Below, in pieces: positions 16,466-22,596 of a stretch of DNA of 30,496 bases. The position numbers and the translations under genes are program-made. The stretch is taken from contig JADBKA010000031.1 of assembly GCA_014896635.1 (NCBI GenBank), positions 1-30,496 of the forward strand, in the 5' to 3' direction. A model generated the notes under the pieces. It did not search any database, was not told where the DNA came from, and worked only from the letters and a program-made list of their open reading frames with translations. How positions within the stretch are numbered: the first letter of the stretch is position 1; every line of letters starts with the position of its first letter. The stretch comes from Ktedonobacteraceae bacterium. GTDB taxonomy: Bacteria > Chloroflexota > Ktedonobacteria > Ktedonobacterales > Ktedonobacteraceae.

Positions 16466-18255
16466 CAAAGCCGACATACAGAGCTGAGACAGGGTACCCG
16501 GCTCCACAATTGACTACTTCTGGACGTGCGCCGCTGCTGACATTGCCCGCCGATGTGGCTGAACGCATCGCGGCGGGTGAAGTCATTGAACGTCCTGTCT
16601 CGGTCGTCAAAGAGCTGGTGGAGAACGCGCTGGATGCCGGGGCGCGTGATGTGCGTGTGGAAGTGCGCGGCGGCGGGCTGTTGCTGGTGCGCGTTTTCGA
16701 TGATGGCTGTGGCATTCCCGCAGAAGAACTGGAGCACGTCTGCCAGCGCCACACCACCAGCAAAATCAGGACATATGAAGATCTGGAGCGGCTGCACACC
16801 CTGGTATTTCGTGGTGAAGCCCTCGCCAGCATTGCGGCAGTAGCCGAAGTTAACCTGCTGAGCCGGGCCGTTGAAACTGCGGAACAGGGCGAGGAGCAAC
16901 CTGCTTACTTCGTGACGCTGCGCGGTGGCACAGTGATCGAGCGGGGACGGCGCGCACGCCTGCCCGGCACAACCATCACTGTGCGTGATCTGTTCTACAA
17001 TGTCCCTGCCCGCCTCAAATTTATCCGCAAAGAGCGCACAGAAAACAGCTATATCGTGCAGCTCTTGCAGCGTTATGCCGCAGGCTATCCCGCTGTGCGT
17101 TTCACGCTTACCGTCGATGACCGCACTCTGCTGCAAACAGGCGGTAGTGGCGATCTGGCGCGCGCACTGGCCGAACTCTACCACCTGCCGCTTAACGAGA
17201 TGCTGCATCCAATCAATGTGAGCGAGAGGGACTGCTGCAACATTCACGGCTATATCGGCAATCGTGTGCTGGCACAGAGCAGCCGCCAGTATCTCATGCT
17301 CTTCGTCAACGGTCGTCCCGTTCACTCTCGCCCACTGCTTGATGCTCTGGAACAGGGATATCGCAACCTGTTGCCAAAAGGCAAGCATCCGCTGCTGGCA
17401 CTTTCTCTTGAAGTGCCATCTGAAGAGGTGGATGCCAATGTGCATCCCGCCAAGACAGAGGTGCGATTAACGCGAGAGGGCGAGGTGACGGCGGCGCTGG
17501 CGCAGGCGGTGCGTGCGGTACTCGAACGCAGTCCGGCGTTGCCTAACGAAGTTCGCTTTCCCGGTCCCGCGCTGCTGACACAGCATCGCCTGCCCGGTCC
17601 GCGCCGCCGAGGGCTGCACATCGCGGAGACGGCAGACGGCTACCGCGCCGATTCTGCTGAGCCTGGAAATGCTGAGGTTATTGCTCGCCTGCGTCCCCTC
17701 GCTCAGTTACAGCAGGCGGTTATTCTCGCCGAGGCGCCTGATGGGAGCTTGTATCTCGTCGATCAGCACCGCGCTCATGAACGCATCATCTACGAACACC
17801 TGCGCCGGACCTATACCGGCGTGCCGGCGAATGAAGCCGCTGATGCCCATATGCTGCTGGAACCTGTCATGATCGAGATGAAACGTTACCAGGCTGACCT
17901 GCTCGAACAGCGCCTGCCGATGCTGCGCGGGCTCGGCCTGGAATGCGAACGGTTCGGCGGTCGCAGCTTCCTGATCCGCTCCGTCCCCGCCGGCGAGGGC
18001 TACGAGCAACTCGCGGCTCACCTGCAAGATCTGGCGGAGATCGCGGCAGAGGACAGCCCGGACTGGGAAGACCACCTGCTCATCGGCCTGGCTTGCCGCT
18101 CTGCCATGCGACGCGGGCGTGAACTCGGCCCCGGCGAGCAGGCGGCGCTGCTCAAAGCCCTGGCGAACGCTGCTGCTCCGGCTGTCTGCCCGCACGGCAG
18201 TCCTGTTCTGCTGCACTACAGCCGCGCGTTCCTGATCGAAAAGTTCGATTGGTGA
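16462..18255 (+). CDS. mutL: DNA mismatch repair protein MutL, endonuclease type
   Basis: The 597-residue partner of MutS has a GHKL ATPase N-terminus: ENALDAGA (54-61), FDDGCGIP (79-86), HTTSKI (97-102) and FRGEALASI (116-124), then ANVHPAKTEVR (325-335). The C-terminal half carries the metal-binding nuclease motifs of MutL in organisms lacking MutH: DQHRAHERIIYE (434-445, where Arg replaces the usual Ala), ACRSAMRRG (544-552) and CPHGSP (576-581, usually CPHGRP). It should therefore nick DNA itself. A variable proline/arginine linker (about 365-400) joins the halves. The ATG overlaps the mutS stop by four bases and uses mutS-internal ribosome loading. The first 25 residues are longer than in most MutL. 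Confidence 0.97.
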   Translation: MTKPTYRAETGYPAPQLTTSGRAPLLTLPADVAERIAAGEVIERPVSVVKELVENALDAGARDVRVEVRGGGLLLVRVFDDGCGIPAEELEHVCQRHTTSKIRTYEDLERLHTLVFRGEALASIAAVAEVNLLSRAVETAEQGEEQPAYFVTLRGGTVIERGRRARLPGTTITVRDLFYNVPARLKFIRKERTENSYIVQLLQRYAAGYPAVRFTLTVDDRTLLQTGGSGDLARALAELYHLPLNEMLHPINVSERDCCNIHGYIGNRVLAQSSRQYLMLFVNGRPVHSRPLLDALEQGYRNLLPKGKHPLLALSLEVPSEEVDANVHPAKTEVRLTREGEVTAALAQAVRAVLERSPALPNEVRFPGPALLTQHRLPGPRRRGLHIAETADGYRADSAEPGNAEVIARLRPLAQLQQAVILAEAPDGSLYLVDQHRAHERIIYEHLRRTYTGVPANEAADAHMLLEPVMIEMKRYQADLLEQRLPMLRGLGLECERFGGRSFLIRSVPAGEGYEQLAAHLQDLAEIAAEDSPDWEDHLLIGLACRSAMRRGRELGPGEQAALLKALANAAAPAVCPHGSPVLLHYSRAFLIEKFDW

Positions 18256-18286
18256 ACCGAAGAGACCAGCAATCTCCTGTTTGCAC

Positions 18287-18315
18287 TTGACGGCGAGCGC
18301 CTACGGGAGTATAAT
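18287..18315 (+). promoter_or_regulatory. Near-consensus promoter for the helicase leader
   Basis: TTGACG (18287-18292), exactly 17 bases, then TATAAT (18310-18315) match the sigma-70 consensus at 11 of 12 positions, the best promoter in the window. The start is expected near 18322, about 375 bases before the helicase ATG. Confidence 0.8.
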
Positions 18316-18321
18316 GATAGC

Positions 18322-18698
18322 GTTATGACGGTTTGCAGGTATGGAACAGTCAGTCTGTGTAATCTGTTCCTCAAAAAGACGCTAAAGAGCGCTGAGCAAT
18401 CCTCTCTAGACCACTCTTCTGTGCAACACGTTTGTAGCCAGTATCAGTAAGTAGCATTGCTCCCGTAGCTTCGTACGGTCTGCTTCTGATATTCCCTGCC
18501 GGCAATTTACCAGCAGGATTTTATTACGCCCGTAAGTGGCGTTCCTTTGTTATGCGCCGTACCTTTTTCGGTGATCGGCGCCGGTCTAGCACAACGCCCG
18601 GTCTATGGGGGAGGTCCACCGCCCACTGGCGTAGCTCTTTGTTGTGTCGTGCCAGACCGTTTCATCCAGAAGTACCAGGTTGACTGAAAGGATATTCC
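18322..18698 (+). ncRNA. Long structured 5' leader (or separate small RNA) upstream of the DEAD-box helicase
   Basis: Between the promoter start and the helicase ATG lie about 375 bases without a convincing gene; a 41-codon frame at 18325-18450 begins almost at the transcription start and has no ribosome site. The second half folds as a packed series: CCTGC/GCAGG (18495-18499/18513-18517), ACGCC/GGCGT (18526-18530/18538-18542), GCGCCG/CGGCGC with inner ACC/GGT (18554-18559/18576-18581), and directly next to it a long-range stem of CGGTCT-GCAC-AAC (18582-18595) with GTT-GTGC-AGACCG (18641-18659). That stem encloses a G-rich loop with a further ACGCC/GGCGT pair. I recognise no Rfam class. Helicase genes of this family often have long regulatory leaders; autoregulation is inference. 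Confidence 0.55.
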
Positions 18699-20255
18699 AT
18701 GCCAACATTTCAAGACTTTCCTCTGCAAGCTGCCACCCGCGCAGTTCTTGCAGCTATGAACATTACAGAACCTACCCCTATCCAGCTTGAAGCCATCCCG
18801 GCACTGCTGGCCGGTCGTGATCTGGTAGGCCAGTCCGCAACCGGCTCTGGCAAAACGCTTGCCTATAGTATTCCCTTGATTGAACAGCTCTCCAGAAAGA
18901 TCCGTGCTGTTCAGGCCCTTATTCTCGTTCCGACCCGCGAACTAGCTATTCAGGTCGCGTCGGTTCTTGACCTGTTTGCCCGCAGTCGCCGACTCACTAC
19001 GGCTCTGCTGGTGGGTGGACAGGGCTATGGCAGCCAGTTTGCTGCTCTGCGTTCCGGCGCACAGATCGTTGTGGGGACTCCTGGTCGCATTAAGGATCAT
19101 CTTGAGCGGGGCAGCCTCACCCTCACAGGACTGCGCATCTGTATCCTGGATGAAGCCGATCAGATGCTCGATAACGACTTCGCTCCCGCTATCGAGGATA
19201 TCCTTGCCACTACTCCTGAGACGCGCCAGATGGCCCTCTTCTCCGCTACCATACCCGCCTGGGTTGAGAAAATTCAGGAGAAGTTTCTCAAAGATCCGCT
19301 TAAGGTAAGTATCGGATCGTCTCAACTGAGTACCATTGAGCAGATCGTCTACCAGGTTCCGCACGCGAGAAAAATAGATGCCCTCTGCACGCTCCTTCTC
19401 TCGACAAGGGGAGAGAGCAGTCTGATCTTTGGCAAAACCCGCTTTGGCGTCGAGAAACTGGGTATGCAGTTGAGTAAACTGGGCTTTGCCGTAGCGACAT
19501 TACACGGTGATAAAAGCCAGCGCGCCCGCGAAGAAGTGCTTACTGCCTTCCGACGTGGTCACGTCCAGACCTTGCTCGCCACTAACGTTGCGGCACGCGG
19601 CCTGGATATCAAAGGCATCCACCAGGTGATCAACTACGAACTGCCCGAATCCAGCGAACTTTTCACGCACCGCATTGGTCGCACTGGCCGCATGGGTCAT
19701 ACGGGCAAAGCGATTACGCTGCTCTCCCCGGCCGATATGCCTCGGTGGCGCCGCATGTCTCGCGGCCTGGGCCAGCCGATCGCGGTACAAAAACTCACCA
19801 TCGACTCTCAGGCCCTCCAGACCCTGGCAGCGCAACCGGAACCTGTACCGGTTGTCATTGAGCCAGCCAGCATTGAGAACGAACAGCCCGCAGCGTCGCC
19901 GCGCACTTCCCGTAAAAAACGGCAGGCTCCACGCGATCAGGAGCCACAGGCTGGAGAGATACGATCAGCTCGCCGCAAATCCGTTGCCCAGGCACCGGAC
20001 CGTGCATATCCTGCTACCAACCTCGCTAAACGAGCGAAACAGGAGCAGAAAAGCTCCATCGGACGTCGCAGCAGGCAAGCCTCTGAGGGTGCGCTCAGAG
20101 ATCTCCCCATCTGGGATACGCCGGAAGATGCCTCGCCCAGACGTTCCTCACGAACTGCTTCCTATGGATCACATCGTCCCGTGTCCAGCAAAAAAGTGAA
20201 AACGGCAACTCCGCCCCGTACTCCGCGCCATGCCAGGCGCGCTGCTGACCGCTAA
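18699..20255 (+). CDS. DEAD-box ATP-dependent RNA helicase
   Basis: This 518-residue protein unwinds RNA duplexes, probably in ribosome assembly, mRNA turnover or cold adaptation. Motifs are in order: TPIQ (26-29), SATGSGKT (46-53), PTRELAIQ (78-85), TPGRI (127-131), DEAD (151-154), SAT (182-184), a glycine-rich ALLVGGQGYG, ATNVAARGLDI (294-304) and HRIGRTGR (324-331). After about residue 365 a 150-residue tail rich in Arg, Lys, Ser, Pro and Ala has no fold I recognise and probably binds RNA nonspecifically. The ATG at 18699 follows GAAAGGA by 7 bases. The gene is a single unit with a strong promoter, long leader and strong terminator. It is closest to RhlE/CsdA types, but the exact subfamily is not clear. 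Confidence 0.95.
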   Translation: MPTFQDFPLQAATRAVLAAMNITEPTPIQLEAIPALLAGRDLVGQSATGSGKTLAYSIPLIEQLSRKIRAVQALILVPTRELAIQVASVLDLFARSRRLTTALLVGGQGYGSQFAALRSGAQIVVGTPGRIKDHLERGSLTLTGLRICILDEADQMLDNDFAPAIEDILATTPETRQMALFSATIPAWVEKIQEKFLKDPLKVSIGSSQLSTIEQIVYQVPHARKIDALCTLLLSTRGESSLIFGKTRFGVEKLGMQLSKLGFAVATLHGDKSQRAREEVLTAFRRGHVQTLLATNVAARGLDIKGIHQVINYELPESSELFTHRIGRTGRMGHTGKAITLLSPADMPRWRRMSRGLGQPIAVQKLTIDSQALQTLAAQPEPVPVVIEPASIENEQPAASPRTSRKKRQAPRDQEPQAGEIRSARRKSVAQAPDRAYPATNLAKRAKQEQKSSIGRRSRQASEGALRDLPIWDTPEDASPRRSSRTASYGSHRPVSSKKVKTATPPRTPRHARRAADR

Positions 20256-20267
20256 ACAGGAAGATCC

Positions 20268-20302
20268 AGAAGTGCCAGTTTTCTGGCACTTCTCTCTCTT
20301 TT
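20268..20302 (+). terminator. Strong Rho-independent terminator of the helicase gene
   Basis: AGAAGTGCCAG (20268-20278) pairs perfectly with CTGGCACTTCT (20283-20293) around a TTTT loop, followed by CTCTCTTTT, 13 bases after the helicase stop. Confidence 0.9.
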
Positions 20303-20323
20303 CCTGAGATGCGCTCTCCCTGC

Positions 20324-20369
20324 TTGACAATTTTCTACTTTCATTGTAGACTACTCTGTAGTACAGAGT
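20324..20369 (+). promoter_or_regulatory. Promoter with overlapping 17-bp operator dyad
   Basis: A perfect -35 TTGACA (20324-20329), 17-base spacer and TAGACT (20347-20352) form the promoter. Immediately downstream, over the expected start, ACTCTGTA (20353-20360), a central G and TACAGAGT (20362-20369) form a perfect dyad. The unit encodes its own winged-helix regulator (20958-21278), the obvious candidate to bind here and repress. Confidence 0.7.
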
Positions 20370-20389
20370 TCTCTATGAGAGGAGAGTAT

Positions 20390-20974
20390 ATGCAGATTAC
20401 TCCTGAGGAGGCGCGGGCCACGCTTGCCGATATTCAGGCTATGACAAAGCAGGTACAGAGCCTGCTCCATGTCTGGGCCTATTACCTGGTGCTCTGGGGT
20501 ATCCTCTGGACGATCAGTTTTACCACCACCCAGTTTGCTCCTCACCAGACCGTCTGGATATGGAGTATGACGGTGTTTGCGGGCATGGCCGGCTCGGCTA
20601 TTCTTGGTATCGTGCAGCAGAAGCGGTTCCGACTGGTTCCGGGGACGCGAGCGGCTTTTCTCTCCACACAGTATGGTCTCTTCAATGGTGTCCTCTATTC
20701 TTTTGTGCTGCTCTGGCTGATTCTCTTCCCGCTCAAGCCTGTGCATATTGCCATTCTCTGGATTACAGCGGTGATGTTTAGCTCTATTATGGCAGGAATC
20801 TGGCTGCGGCAAACTGTCTCTATTGTGCTCGGCGTAAGCGTCACAGTCGTGACGGTCATGGGTTACTATCTGCTTCCGGCGTATTTCTGGCTATGGGCAG
20901 CGACTTCTGCTGGCCTGCCCTTGATCGGCGTCGGCCTCTACTTTTTGAGTCGGACGAATGATGGCAGAGCTTAA
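20390..20974 (+). CDS. Small multispanning membrane protein, unknown function
   Basis: The 194-residue protein begins with a short soluble helix (MQITPEEARATLADIQAMTKQ) and continues with five or six hydrophobic segments, roughly at residues 27-46, 56-73, 88-115, 118-137, 141-158 and 162-186. I see no catalytic or transport motif and do not recognise the family; similar proteins with an N-terminal EEARxxLxxI helix are often encoded beside winged-helix regulators. I chose the ATG at 20390 because the GAGAGGAGAG ribosome site lies just ahead; an ATG at 20375 in the same frame would add five residues. Its 3' end overlaps the next gene by 17 bases, so the two are translated together. Confidence 0.8.
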   Translation: MQITPEEARATLADIQAMTKQVQSLLHVWAYYLVLWGILWTISFTTTQFAPHQTVWIWSMTVFAGMAGSAILGIVQQKRFRLVPGTRAAFLSTQYGLFNGVLYSFVLLWLILFPLKPVHIAILWITAVMFSSIMAGIWLRQTVSIVLGVSVTVVTVMGYYLLPAYFWLWAATSAGLPLIGVGLYFLSRTNDGRA

Positions 20975-21278
20975 CGAGATCATTCATCAACCGGTACGTT
21001 TGCGTATCATGGCAATGCTGGCAACGGTGCCAGCAGAGATGCAGGTCACTTTTCATCATCTGAAGAAAACGCTCGGTCTTACCGACGGCAACCTGGGAGC
21101 GCATCTGCAAAAGCTGGAGGAGGCCGGCTACGTCATCATCATAAAGACATTTGTGCAAAAGAAGCCGCAAACGTATGTTGCGATTACTGAAATGGGTTCG
21201 CGGGCATTCAAAGAGCACTGTGCCGCCCTCCAGGAGATCCTGGAAGGAAACGTTCCTTTTGCGGAGAGGGAAAAATAG
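20958..21278 (+). CDS. Winged-helix transcriptional regulator (HTH_27-like)
   Basis: The 106-residue protein is a single winged helix-turn-helix domain: IIHQPVRLRIMAML opens the fold, the recognition region is LGLTDGNLGAHLQKLEEAGYV (about 39-59), and IIIKTFVQKKPQTYVAITEMG forms the wing. This pattern is that of MarR/ArsR-related proteins grouped as HTH_27, which regulate adjacent membrane or transporter genes and have no obvious ligand pocket. Its start overlaps the membrane protein gene; two ATG codons in tandem (20958 and 20961) are possible starts and neither has a strong ribosome site, so coupling is likely. The likely target is the dyad at 20353-20369 in its own promoter. Confidence 0.88.
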   Translation: MMAELNEIIHQPVRLRIMAMLATVPAEMQVTFHHLKKTLGLTDGNLGAHLQKLEEAGYVIIIKTFVQKKPQTYVAITEMGSRAFKEHCAALQEILEGNVPFAEREK

Positions 21279-21413
21279 CAGACAAGGCTTTTGAGCGCAC
21301 GCTCAGGAGTATTGTCGGTTTGAGCATAGTGCTCCTGGCAGCAAGAAAAAGGCTCCGTTCCTTGTTTGCTTACAAAATAGACGCCGTTTTTATGATAGAA
21401 AGGGAGATTCATC

Positions 21414-22247
21414 ATGGCAAGTACATCTGCACGTCCGGTCGTAAGTTCGTCCTCTCAAGAAGCTTCCAATGTGCTGCCTGAGATTCAGCGACGCATCGGA
21501 GAGAAGAAAATCGGTTGGAACTGGCCCCTCATCATGGCCTTTATCCGTTTCCCACTGGCCTTGCTCGGCGCATTACTGACGTTTGTCGTGCTGACGATTC
21601 TGGGAAATCCCTATGCCTATCAACTGAGCTTTCTTACTTCCACCTTTTACTTCACCTTTGTCAATCTTGTGAGCCTGCTGCTGCTTTACTGGCTCACACA
21701 ACGTGAAGGTATACGTCTGCGTGATCTCATCGGATTCCGGCGTGAGCGCCTCTTGCGAGATATCCTGCTGGGTCTGCTCTGGAGTATCGTGCTCTATATC
21801 CCGTTTGCCATCAGTGTTCCGATTGTGCCTTTCATTGTCTATGGAACTGATGCGTTTAAACATTTTGCGGAGATCTTTTCTGCCGGCGACGCCTCGCTCT
21901 CGGTCCCGCTCTGGCTTGCGCTCTGGAGCATGATCATCTTTCCCCTCGTGAATGCACCAGTAGAAGAAATGCACTATCGCGGCTATGTGCAGGCACGGCT
22001 CGTTGCTTTGAGCGGGAGCGCACTGCTCGGTATGCTCATCACAACGCTGGGTTTCGCGCTTCAGCATACGGTGTTTGCGCCTTCGCTCGTGGGCAGCCTG
22101 AGCTACCTGGTGTGCTTCTTTTTCTGGGGTGCGGGAGCCGCGCTCATCTACCACTGGCAAAAGCGCCTGCCCTCGCTGATTGTGGCCCATTTTATTACCA
22201 ATTTCTTTGTTGGCCTGGCGATAGTGGCGGGCGCCATTTTCAGATAA
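21414..22247 (+). CDS. CPBP family intramembrane glutamic-type endopeptidase-like protein
   Basis: The 277-residue membrane protein has about eight hydrophobic segments after a 35-residue polar N-terminus. The CPBP (Abi/Rce1-like) signatures are complete: EE at 184-185 with Arg189 (VEEMHYRG), Phe214 and His218 (FALQH), and His259 with Asn263 (HFITN). Family members include CAAX-type prenyl proteases, bacteriocin self-immunity proteins and membrane regulators; the substrate here is unknown. The ATG at 21414 follows AAAGGGAG. It lies 135 bases after the regulator gene with no clear terminator between, so it probably belongs to the same unit, ending at the terminator at 22251. Confidence 0.92.
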   Translation: MASTSARPVVSSSSQEASNVLPEIQRRIGEKKIGWNWPLIMAFIRFPLALLGALLTFVVLTILGNPYAYQLSFLTSTFYFTFVNLVSLLLLYWLTQREGIRLRDLIGFRRERLLRDILLGLLWSIVLYIPFAISVPIVPFIVYGTDAFKHFAEIFSAGDASLSVPLWLALWSMIIFPLVNAPVEEMHYRGYVQARLVALSGSALLGMLITTLGFALQHTVFAPSLVGSLSYLVCFFFWGAGAALIYHWQKRLPSLIVAHFITNFFVGLAIVAGAIFR

Positions 22248-22250
22248 CAA

Positions 22251-22283
22251 CAAGGGGAGAACAATCTCCCCTTGCTTTTTTCC
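22251..22283 (+). terminator. Strong Rho-independent terminator after the CPBP gene
   Basis: CAAGGGGAGA (22251-22260) pairs perfectly with TCTCCCCTTG (22265-22274) around ACAA, followed by CTTTTTTCC. Confidence 0.92.
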
Positions 22284-22320
22284 TGGATACAGACAGTATG
22301 GTCGTTGCGGAAAAAAGGTA

Positions 22321-22461
22321 TCAGGCGAAGCTGACCTGCTGAGATGCGCGGTAGCGTGCAGCGAGAGCCGAGCACGCGCTCACAACGAGTTTCGTCAGCA
22401 GCGCGACCAGCAGATCAACCAGCACGCCTGTTAGAATTTTTACCACCAGATTCCAGAGCAT
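22321..22461 (-). CDS. 46-residue hydrophobic peptide, unknown function
   Basis: An ATG at 22459-22461 with GAAGGA seven bases ahead opens a 46-codon frame ending in TGA at 22321-22323. The peptide starts MLWNLVVKILTGVLVDLLVA and continues with LLTKLVVSACSALAARYRAS, so it is mostly Leu/Val/Ala with spaced Lys, Asp and Arg, compatible with a membrane-associated or amphipathic helix. I recognise no family. It lies 136 bases downstream of the P-type ATPase on the same strand and could be co-transcribed, although a possible promoter with GATAAT lies near 22480. A plus-strand terminator at 22520-22551 lies just upstream. It could be an ATPase companion peptide, a small toxin-like peptide or a chance frame; the good ribosome site and composition favour a gene. 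Confidence 0.5.
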   Translation of the reverse strand: MLWNLVVKILTGVLVDLLVALLTKLVVSACSALAARYRASQQVSFA

Positions 22462-22519
22462 GATTCCATCCTTCTTGATGATCAAAATGCATTATCAGTG
22501 CGAAAAGATGAGAGTTCAG

Positions 22520-22551
22520 TCACTACTCCTGTTGGATGGGTAGTGATTTTT
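22520..22551 (+). terminator. Rightward terminator with no rightward gene of its own
   Basis: TCACTAC (22520-22526) pairs perfectly with GTAGTGA (22540-22546), followed by TTTTT. The T-run exists only for rightward transcription. The CPBP gene already has a strong terminator 240 bases earlier, so this may be a backup or may end an unannotated transcript antisense to the hydrophobic peptide gene. Confidence 0.6.
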
Positions 22552-22596
22552 CTCCTCTAGCTGGTGGTATTTTACCGCTTGATTGTTAAATCATTT

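Noticed and set aside
16453..17445. 330-codon leftward open frame opposite mutL
   Set aside because: It is entirely antisense to the MutL ATPase motifs and has no recognisable features.
18325..18450. 41-codon frame (MTVCRYGTV...) at the helicase transcription start as a leader peptide
   Set aside because: The ATG is about three bases from the predicted RNA start with no ribosome site, and the composition is unremarkable; a leaderless peptide cannot be excluded but is not supported.
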